DNA of 47,765 nt, taken from the IMG/VR virus record IMGVR_UViG_3300021600_000010, positions 1 to 47,765 of that record. One strand, written 5' to 3'. Source of the DNA: a virus. Shown here one piece after another: positions 32,928 through 43,406 of this stretch. Numbering within the stretch: the stretch's first letter is position 1; every line of letters begins with the position of its first letter. The notes beneath the pieces were generated by a model, which saw only the letters and a list, made by a program, of their open reading frames with translations, had not been told where the DNA came from and searched no databases. Both the position numbers and the translations under genes were made by a program.

Positions 32928-35900
32928 TGGGGACAGTTAAAGTTGTACCTGGTTCACTAACCGAAGCGTATAAAAAAAGACAAGGTGACTTTGCACCTAA
33001 TTTAGTGGGTTTTCAATTCACTGAAGGTGCTTCTTTATTTACATTCGGTAACTTTGAAATCACTACTAACTTAAGTAATAAGTTAAGCACGGACTTTATT
33101 CTTGGTGGTGAATGGTCAAACTATTATTCTTTAGATACTTTAAACTTAACAGAAAGTACGTCAACAATGTTGGCATCTAATGATATTTTTGTTAAACTTA
33201 ATTTTAACCCATTCAATATTAATAGGTATGTTTATTTTGGTAGTTTCTATGAATTTGCTAGAGTTACTTTAGAAGAGATAATACAGGAATGGAAGGGTTC
33301 TATTTATTTAAACCCTACATCGAATACTAATACACCTGTAAATACAATACTTTCATTTAACTATAATAGTGGTACTAACATTACAAGTTTTTTAATACCT
33401 AAAAGTGTTATTACAAATAATTTCCAACTTATTGTTGATAGTAATAATAACTTTAGTAGTCTAAGCCCTACAGATATTTATAACCTATCAAGAGATTATA
33501 ACAAATATGTTATTTGGGCAGGTGGTGATGACTTTCCAGTTATTGGTTATACTGGTTCTACAACTACATATCCTTATATTACAATACAAACAGAAGGTAA
33601 TCCATTCCCTTCTTTAACCGCATCAACATTTGGTCAGTTAACATACCATTTAAAACCTAATGCAACTGAAGTTCAGTTATTTTTCAGTCAGTTAGCTGAT
33701 TTTAATGAGGTGTTATTAAACAGACTTACCACACCAATATACACAGCTTCTTTCACTGTACCAATAGAGGCTAATGGTATTACATATACAACAACAAAAG
33801 ATTTAACTTGGCCAGTAAGTGACGGTTATAATATTGATATCAATACACAGGCATATACTAATTATGTACAAGATTTGTTGGCTGTTGCCGATGATTTTGA
33901 CCAAAACAAAACAGACTTAGTTTCACGTAGGTTTGTATCGGAATCAATTCACGAATTCGATACTAATGGTGGAGGTAATCAGCTATATGGTATGAAAGTT
34001 ACAAAACTTCTTAGAATATATGGTAGAGAATTTGATGAGGTTAAAAAATATATTGATGGTATTTCTTTTGCTAATGTTGTAACTTATGACAAACTTGATA
34101 ATACATCTGATGACTTAATCAAGATGATGGCAAGTAATTTAGGTTTTGACACAATACTTACGGTAGGTACAGATAATTTTGATATTTTACAAGTATCCCA
34201 ACCATCACTTGAAACACCTTTTAGTGGACATTCAAGGGGTTTATCAGCAAAAGAATTAGATATAGAATTATGGAGAAGGTTAGTTATTAACGCATGGTGG
34301 TTGTTTAAATCTAAAGGAACAAGAAAAGTTATAGAATTTTTCTTTAACTTATTTAAGATACCTGGTTGTATGGTTAGTCTTGATGAGTATGTTTATTTAG
34401 CTGAAAATAGATTAGATGTTAATAGTATCTACAACCAAATAGTTAACATATATAATTTTGCCGGATTAACCGCAACAACACCTACATTATCATCTATACC
34501 AATGGATACTTACGGTTTCCCAATGGCACTTACTGAAACAAATGATAACTATTTTCAGATGGGTGGTTTTTGGTATAATGGCGGAAATCAAAACACTAAC
34601 GGTAATAACCCACATATTGGGCCTTACGATTATGGTGTAAGTTATTTCAATCAATTTGAATGTTTTGTACCTAACTTTAATCAATTAGTAACTGGTGGTA
34701 CTACAGTAATTGTAGAAGAAAATTATTTCAACAACTATAACCACGGTACTTTTGTTTTTGACCAAACAGGGTTACCAGTACCATATTACAGTAGTGGTTA
34801 TGCAAATTCTTTAAATACTAACGGTTTAGTACAAAACGCTATAGTAAATTCAGCCGGCCTAACATATGTTGGTGGCAGTAACGCACCTAACTACGGTGTA
34901 CCAAGTGGTGATACATATTCGATGAAAATTAGTTTTACAACAGGTACAGGTACAACTTGTACTGTTTGTGCAACTCCCACTTACTTTGGTGATGACGGTA
35001 TAGTTTACATACAAGGAACTACAACACCTTTAAACGATTTTAGTTGTTGTCATAACTATTGGTTACCATCACCAACCACACTTGGGGGTCCTGTATTTAC
35101 CACTAAACCGCCTTATAAATGTTATTGGTGCCCACCAAACCCACAAGTGGTTTGTAACCCAGATGATTATATTTCTACGTTAAGTAGTGATGCAATCACA
35201 AATTTAGCTATTGAATTAGGATGGAACAATCAATGTGGCTTAAGTACTACAGATTTTTTATCATCAGCTTTAACATCACTATTTACCAAATTAAACGGTT
35301 GTTTAATTTTAACTGAAACTAATGATATAATATCAAACAAAGCTTGTTGTACACTTAGTGGTGGTAATTTAGTAATGGTAGATAATATAAATTATTGTGT
35401 TCAACCACCACCTGTAAATCCATGTGATAACGCAACTGTAAACCCTACACATGTATACATAACACCAGCCGGTGATTTATTACCTGAAGGTTGTTGCAGT
35501 ATTGGTACTTGGACTGATGGTACTGTTACAGTTACAGAAGGTAGTGAAACTGTTACAATTATTGATAGTGTAGGTTTAGGGTTTGCTAACCAACTTTCAA
35601 GTAATAACTACTGTAGTGCATGTCCTACATCTATAAACATATCACCCACGAATTTAATAATTACAGACAGTAATAGGGTTGGGTTAACACAAAACTGTTG
35701 TGTTGATTATGGGTATAATTATGATACGGTAAATAATATATGTTACACATGTCCACCACCTAAAGCAATTGGATATTCAATAGTTTCTGGTGAAGTGTTA
35801 TTTAATGGATTATCTTTATTTGAGGTTTGTTGTAAAGAATACGCTACTTCAACAAATAATTCTAACATATCATGGGACGCGACATCACAAAAATGTTTAA

Positions 35901-36160
35901 TTAAACCAGCTGAACCAACTTCTTATACCATACAAGTAGGTAATGAAATAAAATGTCCTCTTTGTACATTGTCTGGGGTACATTCAACATTAGTATACGT
36001 TCCAAATGGGTATACAATATTAAACGCAACAACATTATATACAAATTCGGCATTAACAATACCACTAAATTATAACTTCATTCAATATGGCGGAAGTATT
36101 TATAGTTATTCATCTGGTAGTGGTGTAAGTTCTATATGTATTGCTGGTGGTGGTTGTTAA
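32927..36160 (+). CDS. Large tail/baseplate protein with P2 gpI-like region and Cys-rich C-terminus (1077 aa)
   Basis: Residues ~345-490 include YDKLDNTSDDLIKMMASNLG and ELDIELWRRLVINAWWLFKS, KGTRKVIEFFFNLFKIPGC. This pattern (LW..L..N..W...SKGT...I..FF..F.IP) resembles the phage tail protein I family, which helps assemble the baseplate and attach fibres. From about residue 690 the protein becomes strongly Cys-rich, with repeated CC pairs (SCCHNY, ACCTLSGG, GCCSIG, NCCVDYG, VCCKEY), each followed after 10-30 residues by a single Cys or CxxC-P (ICYTCPPP). The same module occurs in the next protein. TAATG couples it to the upstream gene; a 29-base gap follows. The baseplate role is likely; the function of the Cys modules is unknown. 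Confidence 0.65.
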   Translation: MGTVKVVPGSLTEAYKKRQGDFAPNLVGFQFTEGASLFTFGNFEITTNLSNKLSTDFILGGEWSNYYSLDTLNLTESTSTMLASNDIFVKLNFNPFNINRYVYFGSFYEFARVTLEEIIQEWKGSIYLNPTSNTNTPVNTILSFNYNSGTNITSFLIPKSVITNNFQLIVDSNNNFSSLSPTDIYNLSRDYNKYVIWAGGDDFPVIGYTGSTTTYPYITIQTEGNPFPSLTASTFGQLTYHLKPNATEVQLFFSQLADFNEVLLNRLTTPIYTASFTVPIEANGITYTTTKDLTWPVSDGYNIDINTQAYTNYVQDLLAVADDFDQNKTDLVSRRFVSESIHEFDTNGGGNQLYGMKVTKLLRIYGREFDEVKKYIDGISFANVVTYDKLDNTSDDLIKMMASNLGFDTILTVGTDNFDILQVSQPSLETPFSGHSRGLSAKELDIELWRRLVINAWWLFKSKGTRKVIEFFFNLFKIPGCMVSLDEYVYLAENRLDVNSIYNQIVNIYNFAGLTATTPTLSSIPMDTYGFPMALTETNDNYFQMGGFWYNGGNQNTNGNNPHIGPYDYGVSYFNQFECFVPNFNQLVTGGTTVIVEENYFNNYNHGTFVFDQTGLPVPYYSSGYANSLNTNGLVQNAIVNSAGLTYVGGSNAPNYGVPSGDTYSMKISFTTGTGTTCTVCATPTYFGDDGIVYIQGTTTPLNDFSCCHNYWLPSPTTLGGPVFTTKPPYKCYWCPPNPQVVCNPDDYISTLSSDAITNLAIELGWNNQCGLSTTDFLSSALTSLFTKLNGCLILTETNDIISNKACCTLSGGNLVMVDNINYCVQPPPVNPCDNATVNPTHVYITPAGDLLPEGCCSIGTWTDGTVTVTEGSETVTIIDSVGLGFANQLSSNNYCSACPTSINISPTNLIITDSNRVGLTQNCCVDYGYNYDTVNNICYTCPPPKAIGYSIVSGEVLFNGLSLFEVCCKEYATSTNNSNISWDATSQKCLIKPAEPTSYTIQVGNEIKCPLCTLSGVHSTLVYVPNGYTILNATTLYTNSALTIPLNYNFIQYGGSIYSYSSGSGVSSICIAGGGC

Positions 36161-36189
36161 AAAAAGAAAATAAAAATAATTATAGGTAG

Positions 36190-38736
36190 ATGGCACAAAT
36201 AATAGAACAAGGTGGGATATTCCCTAATAAGGTTGGTTGTACAGACCCTTTAGCTACAAACTATGATCCTAACGCATTAATAGATTGTGTAGATTGTTGT
36301 AAATACAACACTGAGATTATTGGTTGTAAAGATGTTTTAGCTTCAAATTATAACCCATTGGCAACTACTGCTTGTAATAATTGTTGTCTTTATAGGGAAG
36401 TACCTACCAAACCATCTAATATTTTTCAAATATCAGAAAATATTGAAATTTGTCCACCATCAACATGTGTAGGTTGTGATAATTTTGATTGGTGGAACGA
36501 TACCTATATTGCAAACCACGACGGTCAAAGTTTACAAGTCTCTTCACCAACGTTATGGCAGCAAATTGTTAATTTAGTTACAAATAGCGGTCAAACTTTT
36601 TACGTAAATTCAACAAATGGAGAATTATTAAACCAAACTTGTTGTACGCAAGTTAATGGTACTTACGGTCACACGTCAAGTAGTAACGGTCTTCGCACGT
36701 TACAATACGGTATTTGTTTTTGTGAAGCACCAATAGAAACTTTTACACCACAATGTATTTCAGACTTAACGGGTGTTTTAAATTTAATATCAACACCTTC
36801 AGGTTATACATTTTTTATCACTAACTTTCAAACAATAGGGACATCTTTAGGTTTAACAACCGAACAGATAAACTTTATTATAGCAAATATAGTTAATAAT
36901 ACAGGTGAAAACGATAGTTGCATCCCTAACTTAACTGAAGCTAGATTAATATTGATGAATGCTTTAACCGCCACAGGTGGTTTCTACGTCAATTTTAGTT
37001 CTATAACTAATAATCCGATTTTAGTTACACAAAGCGTTTGCAGTCAATATAATGGTTATTGGGACGGTACAAACTGTATGTGTAACCCAATAGTTAATCA
37101 ATGTGATATTGATATTACAGAAGTTGAAGTGGTGAGTATATTTGATTTCTACAACAATCAAATACAAATTGTTCAGTATAACAGTCAAAATGGAGGTCAA
37201 CCAATAAGTGAGGCATGTTGTAATCGTCTAATTAAAGATTATAAATTACCTTGGGCATGGCAAAATCAACCAACCCCAGCATGTTATGCAACACCAAAAG
37301 ATAGTTGTTTACCTGTATTATTTAGTTTAAACAGTACACCTATGAGTGTACCACCTTGTGGAACCGATTTAGAGATATCTATGTGGGTTTATTTTGGTAA
37401 ACCAGCAAATCCTTGTCAAACAATACCTAATCCACCTGATACTGATGTAATTGTAATAGACGGTGTATTTTGTGATATTACATTAACACCTAATACTGGA
37501 GCGGTACAACCAAATCCTAATGTTAGACCAATAATACCAATAAGACCAACAATCAGTATTTCAGAAGTGATAGTTGGAAATGCACTTGAAAAGCCTTGTT
37601 GTTATAATACGTCAAATCCCATACTCGCTAGAGTTAGTTTAACAGACCCTACATTAAATTCTAACTTAACACAAGTGGTCGAATATAATTCATCAACGGA
37701 CTATTTTGATAGATGGGTACAAATTAAGGCGACATTACCAAGTTCTGGTTTAACATTAAACTTTGGTGTGAACCTTGAAATATACCAAGGATTAAATTGT
37801 TGTTGTGATTACGATATCTTTATTGATGACATTAAAGTTAATTGTGCAACACCAGAATCAGCATTACTTGTTAATGATGTTGAATGTCCTGGTTTTAATA
37901 TAACACGTGTAATTGATAACAAAAAATCTTGGGTTTATAATCCTGGATTACCTGATGTAGGTATTTCAGAGTACGACGGAGTTATTAGGTCAGATAGTAC
38001 ATTTGGGTTATTAAACGGACATGGTGTTATTGATAGAACTTTCGCCCCAAGTTTAGACGCGGATATTCCTTGGAGGTATACTGACTATTGGCAACAATCA
38101 AGTGTGTATGAAAGACATAGTAGTTTAGTGTTAAACTCTAAAGAACTTGAACTTGTATTTGATATGTGCGCAGATTGTCCTGTTACGGCATCTACATTAA
38201 CATGTCTTAGTGGGTTTACATTATCGGCAAATACAAGTGTTTGTTATGATATTAGTGGTAACACAACAAGTGCTATTACTGTAAACACAATATCTACATT
38301 AAGTATTTACGAATTAAAAAATTACAAGAAACAGTTCCAAAGTTTTTGGATACCGTTTATGGAACAGTTTATACCAGCTACAACACTATGGGTGGCTGGA
38401 GAAAGGTGGTGTAGTCCTGTTTGTACGGTTATAAGTCCTTGTGATTATGATTTTGAATTGGTGGAGGCAGATGTTAGTGTACAAACAATACCTACAGGGT
38501 TTTTACCTTCAGGTGTTACAAGTAATGGTTATAGAATTACAATACCATCTTCATTACCTTCACAAACAACATTAGGTACACCTAATGCAATAAGAGTGTT
38601 GACCACACCGTTAATCACACCTGTAGTTGATTTAGGGTTAACTACTACAAGAAATTTAACAGTAACAAATAGTATTGATATTCAGGCATATAGAAATAAA
38701 TTTACAAAACCTACAACAGAAACAATAATAATATAA
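36190..38736 (+). CDS. Cys-rich tail protein with GCTD-type repeats (848 aa)
   Basis: The N-terminus carries two ~25-residue repeats, GCTDPLATNYDPNALIDC and GCKDVLASNYNPLATTAC, each ending in a CC pair. This is the motif widespread in secreted Bacteroidetes proteins. The next ~270 residues hold more Cys modules (QTCCTQVNGTYG to GICFC; SVCSQYNGYWDGTNCMCNP; EACCNRLIKDY). A central beta domain surrounds CCCDYDIFIDDIKVNC. The C-terminal ~230 residues contain QSSVYERHSSLVLNSKELEL and FQSFWIPFMEQFIPATTLWV AGERW. No signal peptide is present, so this is a virion rather than a secreted protein. It ends in TAATG with the next gene. The function is probably structural or adhesive. Confidence 0.65.
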   Translation: MAQIIEQGGIFPNKVGCTDPLATNYDPNALIDCVDCCKYNTEIIGCKDVLASNYNPLATTACNNCCLYREVPTKPSNIFQISENIEICPPSTCVGCDNFDWWNDTYIANHDGQSLQVSSPTLWQQIVNLVTNSGQTFYVNSTNGELLNQTCCTQVNGTYGHTSSSNGLRTLQYGICFCEAPIETFTPQCISDLTGVLNLISTPSGYTFFITNFQTIGTSLGLTTEQINFIIANIVNNTGENDSCIPNLTEARLILMNALTATGGFYVNFSSITNNPILVTQSVCSQYNGYWDGTNCMCNPIVNQCDIDITEVEVVSIFDFYNNQIQIVQYNSQNGGQPISEACCNRLIKDYKLPWAWQNQPTPACYATPKDSCLPVLFSLNSTPMSVPPCGTDLEISMWVYFGKPANPCQTIPNPPDTDVIVIDGVFCDITLTPNTGAVQPNPNVRPIIPIRPTISISEVIVGNALEKPCCYNTSNPILARVSLTDPTLNSNLTQVVEYNSSTDYFDRWVQIKATLPSSGLTLNFGVNLEIYQGLNCCCDYDIFIDDIKVNCATPESALLVNDVECPGFNITRVIDNKKSWVYNPGLPDVGISEYDGVIRSDSTFGLLNGHGVIDRTFAPSLDADIPWRYTDYWQQSSVYERHSSLVLNSKELELVFDMCADCPVTASTLTCLSGFTLSANTSVCYDISGNTTSAITVNTISTLSIYELKNYKKQFQSFWIPFMEQFIPATTLWVAGERWCSPVCTVISPCDYDFELVEADVSVQTIPTGFLPSGVTSNGYRITIPSSLPSQTTLGTPNAIRVLTTPLITPVVDLGLTTTRNLTVTNSIDIQAYRNKFTKPTTETIII
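36235..36394 (+). repeat. Two GCTDPxAxNYxPxA-type repeats (protein level)
   Basis: Copy one spans 36235-36303 and copy two 36322-36394. Shared residues are GC.D.LA.NY.P.A....C..CC.Y. The copies differ in DNA sequence. Confidence 0.75.
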
Positions 38737-40325
38737 TGGGATTTTTATGTATAAATAATGAAAATAATAAAAACGTAAGTATTGAAGCTTTGAAGAAGCA
38801 GGAATTTTTACGTCTTAATGGGTTAGATAATGTCCATAACTTAAATCCAGAAATAAATTTTTGTTCTGAAATATTTCTTAGTCCACAATTCTATGTTAGT
38901 GGAGCTAGTAAACTATACACTGGTATGACATCTACAGTAACAGGATGTACTACTGGTATGACTTCTATATATAATTTAGACTACACGTCAGATATAACAA
39001 TAGATTTTGTCATTACTGGTAATACAGATTACACAGGTTATACTGGTAATTTTTGTTGTAGAATTTTTCCTGATACAAGATTTGGTATAACACCAACAGG
39101 TATTTTAACTGCTGGTTCAGAGATAGTAAATGACTGTGTACCATTCAATATGATAACTGGTGGTACAATATCTTTAGATTTTATGGAAGGTTATTTACCT
39201 AAAACTTGGGCACAATATTTAATAAGACCTTATTATAGTTTTGAGAGTAAAACTTGTAACCCTGGTTTATATTTTAATAGTTGGGATCAAAATGAACAGT
39301 TAAATAGTTTTGACAATAATACAGACTATTATTTCATGACGGTAACAAACCCACCAACACCAAACTTAAATCCACCAAACGGACAAGGTATGGGTAACTA
39401 CGCTTTAGTGACAGATAAACTATATGTAAATGGTACTTCAGGACCAAGGGGACCACAATCAATTAATGGTAGTTTAAATTATTTCATGTTAAGTTCTATA
39501 CCATCTAACGGTCAGGTTTTATTAATACTTAATGGAGTTCAATTAACACAAGACTATGATTTTACGTTAATAAGTCAGGGTTATGGAATACCACCTTTAA
39601 TTAAAATAAGTAACGACATAACATCCACAGATTGGTTATTAGCCACATATATTAATGGAGCTACACCTAATACAACAACTAATTTTGGTACGTATTTTAT
39701 AGATACAATACTTGTTAGTTCATTTACTAATCTATCTACCAATAGTTATAGAGTAGTTGGTGATAACACATTAAACTATAACCCAATAACTTTAAATTAC
39801 GAATTCTTCACTACATTACCATTGGATCCAACATATTCATTAGTAGTTAGTGTAAACGGTGTTAAGTTAGCCGAAAACGAACAATTCTTTAAAAGCACAT
39901 CTTTTGATGGTAAAATAATATTTAATAAAACATCTACAACATTTAATATTGGTGACGTAATATCGGTATTAGCTGTTAGTAAAAGTTTTAATAATAACGA
40001 TTATGGAAGTTTGTCTAAGAACGAATTCTTGGTTCAGTGGTCGGTTCCACCAACATTTACTAATAGTGATGTTACTGGTAGATTTATTATACAGGCTTTT
40101 AATGACAATACATCTGTACTAACAAATCAAACATTTGTTGATTTTGTACCAGGTCAAGCAAATTATCAGTCATTACTTACAAATTTATCTCTAAATATAA
40201 ATTATAGGTTTAGAGTTACTTTTGAAGCAACCTATTATGGTTATTTAAATAATGTGGTTATAACTTGTTCATATTCGGAAGGTTATTTCGATACAACAAA
40301 TAGTTATATTAATAATACATATTAA
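38736..40325 (+). CDS. Tail structural protein (529 aa)
   Basis: An unrecognised Thr/Asn/Tyr-rich beta protein linked to both neighbours by TAATG overlaps. It contains FCSEIFLSPQFYVSGASKLY near the start and NYFMLSSIPSNGQVLLILNG then VQLTQDYDF near residue 245. A second copy of the latter unit occurs as YSLVVSVNGVKLAENEQFF near residue 365, so two tandem 'phage-fibre-like' beta domains are likely. A YRFRVTFEATYYGYLNNVVI segment lies near the end. Probably part of the fibre/baseplate periphery. Confidence 0.6.
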   Translation: MGFLCINNENNKNVSIEALKKQEFLRLNGLDNVHNLNPEINFCSEIFLSPQFYVSGASKLYTGMTSTVTGCTTGMTSIYNLDYTSDITIDFVITGNTDYTGYTGNFCCRIFPDTRFGITPTGILTAGSEIVNDCVPFNMITGGTISLDFMEGYLPKTWAQYLIRPYYSFESKTCNPGLYFNSWDQNEQLNSFDNNTDYYFMTVTNPPTPNLNPPNGQGMGNYALVTDKLYVNGTSGPRGPQSINGSLNYFMLSSIPSNGQVLLILNGVQLTQDYDFTLISQGYGIPPLIKISNDITSTDWLLATYINGATPNTTTNFGTYFIDTILVSSFTNLSTNSYRVVGDNTLNYNPITLNYEFFTTLPLDPTYSLVVSVNGVKLAENEQFFKSTSFDGKIIFNKTSTTFNIGDVISVLAVSKSFNNNDYGSLSKNEFLVQWSVPPTFTNSDVTGRFIIQAFNDNTSVLTNQTFVDFVPGQANYQSLLTNLSLNINYRFRVTFEATYYGYLNNVVITCSYSEGYFDTTNSYINNTY

Positions 40326-43300
40326 TGGCAAATCAGTCAATAAGGGTAAGAACAACACCAGGTGTTTCTAATAATATTAGAGTTAAGTTAGACCAAGATT
40401 TTGATTTTCTTGAGATATTAAGTCTTAAGATTAGTCAAGAAGACTTGTATCAAACTTTCTGTGCTAACTACGGTGTTGTTGTTGGTCGTGTTATAGCAAA
40501 CAAAGGTTTCGGTGTACCCAATGCAAAAGTTTCGATATTTGTCCCTATAACTGATGCAGACCAAAACAATGCATTAATAAAAGATTTATACCCATTCAAG
40601 ACACCATATCAAAAAGATAAAAATAATATTAGATATAATCTACTATTATCTAAAACAACATGCCAATTAAATACACCTGTTGGTACGTTTCCAACAAAAG
40701 AAGAAGTTTTAGATAATGATATTATGTTAGAGGTATTTGAAACCTACTACAAATATACAACAAAAACTAATCATGCTGGTGATTTTATGATATTTGGTGT
40801 TCCTGTTGGGCAACAAACAGTACATATGGACTTAGATTTAAGTGATATAGGTGCTGCAAGTGTTAGACCTTACGATTTAGTTTCTTCAGGATATCCAGAA
40901 AATTTATTCAATTCACAATCACAGTTTAAATCATCTACAAACCTAGATTCATTACCACAGATTAAATCTGGTAACATAGCGGTTGATGTTATTCCTTTTT
41001 GGGGTGATACGGAAACTTGTAGTATTGGTATTAGTAGAGTTGATTTTGATACAAATTTTGAGATAACAACTTCAGCATTGTTTATGGGTTCAGTATTTAC
41101 CGACTCTGGTAGAATGGCCTTGAATAAAGAGTGTAGCCCAAGACAAAACCAAGGGGAACAAAATCATCTTAGGACTGGTGCTGGAACTATAGAAATGATA
41201 CGTGTTAGCGATTATGACCATGAAGAATGGTTTACTAATGGCGATATAAACCCATCTAATTTAGAGAGTTTTAGTGTTGATGGCGGACAGTTAATAGATG
41301 ATGACGGCGTATTCACCTTTCCAGTACCAATGAATATCGGACACGTTATTACAGATGAATACGGTAATTTAGTACCGTCATTAGACCCAGCTGTAGGTAT
41401 TGCGACTAAAGGTATGTATAGGTTTAAAATGGCACTTACAGAAGCTAATACTAACCCTAAATTTAGAACTGCAAACATGATATTTCCAAGTTTAGGATCT
41501 AATTTTGGTGGTACTTTAGGTATGGTAGATACTGGTTTTTTAGCTCAGGCTAATGGAACACAAGACCAACGTTGGACAACAGATATAAGTCAATATCACA
41601 TTAACACATACCCCAATTCAAGAATAGACTTAGATTTTCATACTTTTGAATGGAAACAATTATATACAATAGCTCATTTTATTAAGAAATATAAATATGC
41701 AAACCCATTTTCTACTGGTATACCTAATACAGAAAGATGGGGTTTCTTGGGTATTAAAAATACTGATATAACTAGCCAAGCAAACTTATTTCCTTTTACA
41801 ACAGCAATATGGAATTTTAGTCCTATATACTATGTTTTAGCTTCATTTGTTGATTTTTTTGCCTTTATGATACAGATATTGTTAACATTGATTGGATTAT
41901 GTATTCAACTGTGTTTTCAATTAGTAATATCATTTAATATTGGGAGACATAATTTTAGTTTCACCATAATACCACCCTTCTGTTATCAAATATGCCCATT
42001 TGCTTGGTTAGGTGGTTTAATACCTTCATTTTCATTACCTTGTCAAAATGCCCCAAATGAAGTGTATACCATACCACCTAACGGTTTAGGTACTTTGGCC
42101 AGTTGTAACCCTAACGGTTGTAGTAATGGCAATCTAGGATGTAATTGTAATCAATATAATTATAACATAGTACCTGATGTAATTGGCTTGAATATAAATG
42201 GTCTTAGCTCTTCAAGTAATGTATGTTTACAATCTTTAAACGATTGGAAATGTTGTATAAAGTTAAATATAGCTGATGCAAATAACGTTATAAGATTAGT
42301 ATTTAACGATGCTTGGGTATTCGGTACGGCTTATATGTTCCAGTTTAAATATAAACAAACTATTGGTGGTAAAGAAAAATTCTGTGGCCCTGGTTCAAAA
42401 CAGTTACATTCGGTAGATTATGGCCATAATACTTGTTGTATAGATAATTTTGATCCTATAGTCGCTTGCACTAAATGTTTATTGAGAGGACCTAATGAAA
42501 CAAGAACTAATCATCATAACGACCCAATGTCCCTTTATCATATAGATTACCATAACTATTCGTTGTCAAACTTTCCTGACGGTTCTAAAAATGGTGCTTC
42601 AGATGTGGGTGGTATTATTTATTGTAACTCACTTATGTCCACAAAGATTGTTTCTTTAGGTAGGATTGAGATGTGTGACGAAGCTTTAGAAGAAATACAA
42701 TCTTCAATACAGGCAGGTCAAGCATTAAATCAATATGTACAGTCAGGTGGGTTTTATACAGGTACATTTTTTGAAGACGGTTGGAATACCGATTATTGGG
42801 AAAACATATTAAAGGAAACTTCTTATGAAGATCCAAGAGATGTATTAATGTATCTTAGTTTACAAACACACCCTACATGTAGTCTAAGAGAATTGTTTAC
42901 TTTAGGTGGAATAGTTGACGGTCAATTTTGTCATGAGCATGAATTAAAAGATAACCCTTATTTTTTAATGAAAGAAGTGTCAAAAATATATGCCGACATT
43001 GAGTTAGATAATAGTACAAATTCATCTAGTTTCGGTTCATTTAATCCAGATACCAATAATATGTTTCCTTACGCTGACCTATTAAGTGAAGACCCGTATC
43101 ACGGTGGTTTTGTCGTTAATAAAGATGTGGCAAGTAGGTTCAGTCCTTGTGGTGGCGGGCCTTCAAATGAAAATTGTGTAGGTCAACCTAACAATAAGTG
43201 GACTAATAATGGTATAGCCGTCAACCCAAATGAAGCTGATAATGACGCTTGGGATTATTGGAACGATAGAAACGGTAGAAATAACCAAAATACAAGGTCT

Positions 43301-43387
43301 AACATACCATACTATTATTTTGGTATTAAACCTGGTAAAACAGCAATAAACAAATTAAGAAAAATTTATTTTACCCCTAATAAATAA
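40325..43387 (+). CDS. Large tail protein with carboxypeptidase-regulatory-like domain and a membrane-type segment (1020 aa)
   Basis: Residues ~45-190 look like a CarboxypepD-regulatory/CNA-B type beta sandwich: GVVVGRVIANKGFGVPNAKV, then YYKYTTKTNHAGDFMIFGVP and GQQTVHMDLDLSDIG. Residues ~500-537 are a continuous hydrophobic stretch (YYVLASFVDFFAFMIQILLT, LIGLCIQLCFQLVISF) long enough to span a membrane once or twice. A Cys-rich stretch follows (FCYQICPF; CNPNGCSNGNLGCNCN). The last third is soluble, with several conserved-looking HxH/Cys spots (HSVDYGHNTCCIDNF; TNHHNDPMSLYHIDYHNYS). Coupled to the upstream gene by TAATG. The membrane-type segment is unusual for a baseplate-region gene. It could be buried in the particle or inserted in the host envelope on infection. 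Confidence 0.6.
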   Translation: MANQSIRVRTTPGVSNNIRVKLDQDFDFLEILSLKISQEDLYQTFCANYGVVVGRVIANKGFGVPNAKVSIFVPITDADQNNALIKDLYPFKTPYQKDKNNIRYNLLLSKTTCQLNTPVGTFPTKEEVLDNDIMLEVFETYYKYTTKTNHAGDFMIFGVPVGQQTVHMDLDLSDIGAASVRPYDLVSSGYPENLFNSQSQFKSSTNLDSLPQIKSGNIAVDVIPFWGDTETCSIGISRVDFDTNFEITTSALFMGSVFTDSGRMALNKECSPRQNQGEQNHLRTGAGTIEMIRVSDYDHEEWFTNGDINPSNLESFSVDGGQLIDDDGVFTFPVPMNIGHVITDEYGNLVPSLDPAVGIATKGMYRFKMALTEANTNPKFRTANMIFPSLGSNFGGTLGMVDTGFLAQANGTQDQRWTTDISQYHINTYPNSRIDLDFHTFEWKQLYTIAHFIKKYKYANPFSTGIPNTERWGFLGIKNTDITSQANLFPFTTAIWNFSPIYYVLASFVDFFAFMIQILLTLIGLCIQLCFQLVISFNIGRHNFSFTIIPPFCYQICPFAWLGGLIPSFSLPCQNAPNEVYTIPPNGLGTLASCNPNGCSNGNLGCNCNQYNYNIVPDVIGLNINGLSSSSNVCLQSLNDWKCCIKLNIADANNVIRLVFNDAWVFGTAYMFQFKYKQTIGGKEKFCGPGSKQLHSVDYGHNTCCIDNFDPIVACTKCLLRGPNETRTNHHNDPMSLYHIDYHNYSLSNFPDGSKNGASDVGGIIYCNSLMSTKIVSLGRIEMCDEALEEIQSSIQAGQALNQYVQSGGFYTGTFFEDGWNTDYWENILKETSYEDPRDVLMYLSLQTHPTCSLRELFTLGGIVDGQFCHEHELKDNPYFLMKEVSKIYADIELDNSTNSSSFGSFNPDTNNMFPYADLLSEDPYHGGFVVNKDVASRFSPCGGGPSNENCVGQPNNKWTNNGIAVNPNEADNDAWDYWNDRNGRNNQNTRSNIPYYYFGIKPGKTAINKLRKIYFTPNK

Positions 43388-43406
43388 GATAAAAACATAA
43401 GATAAC

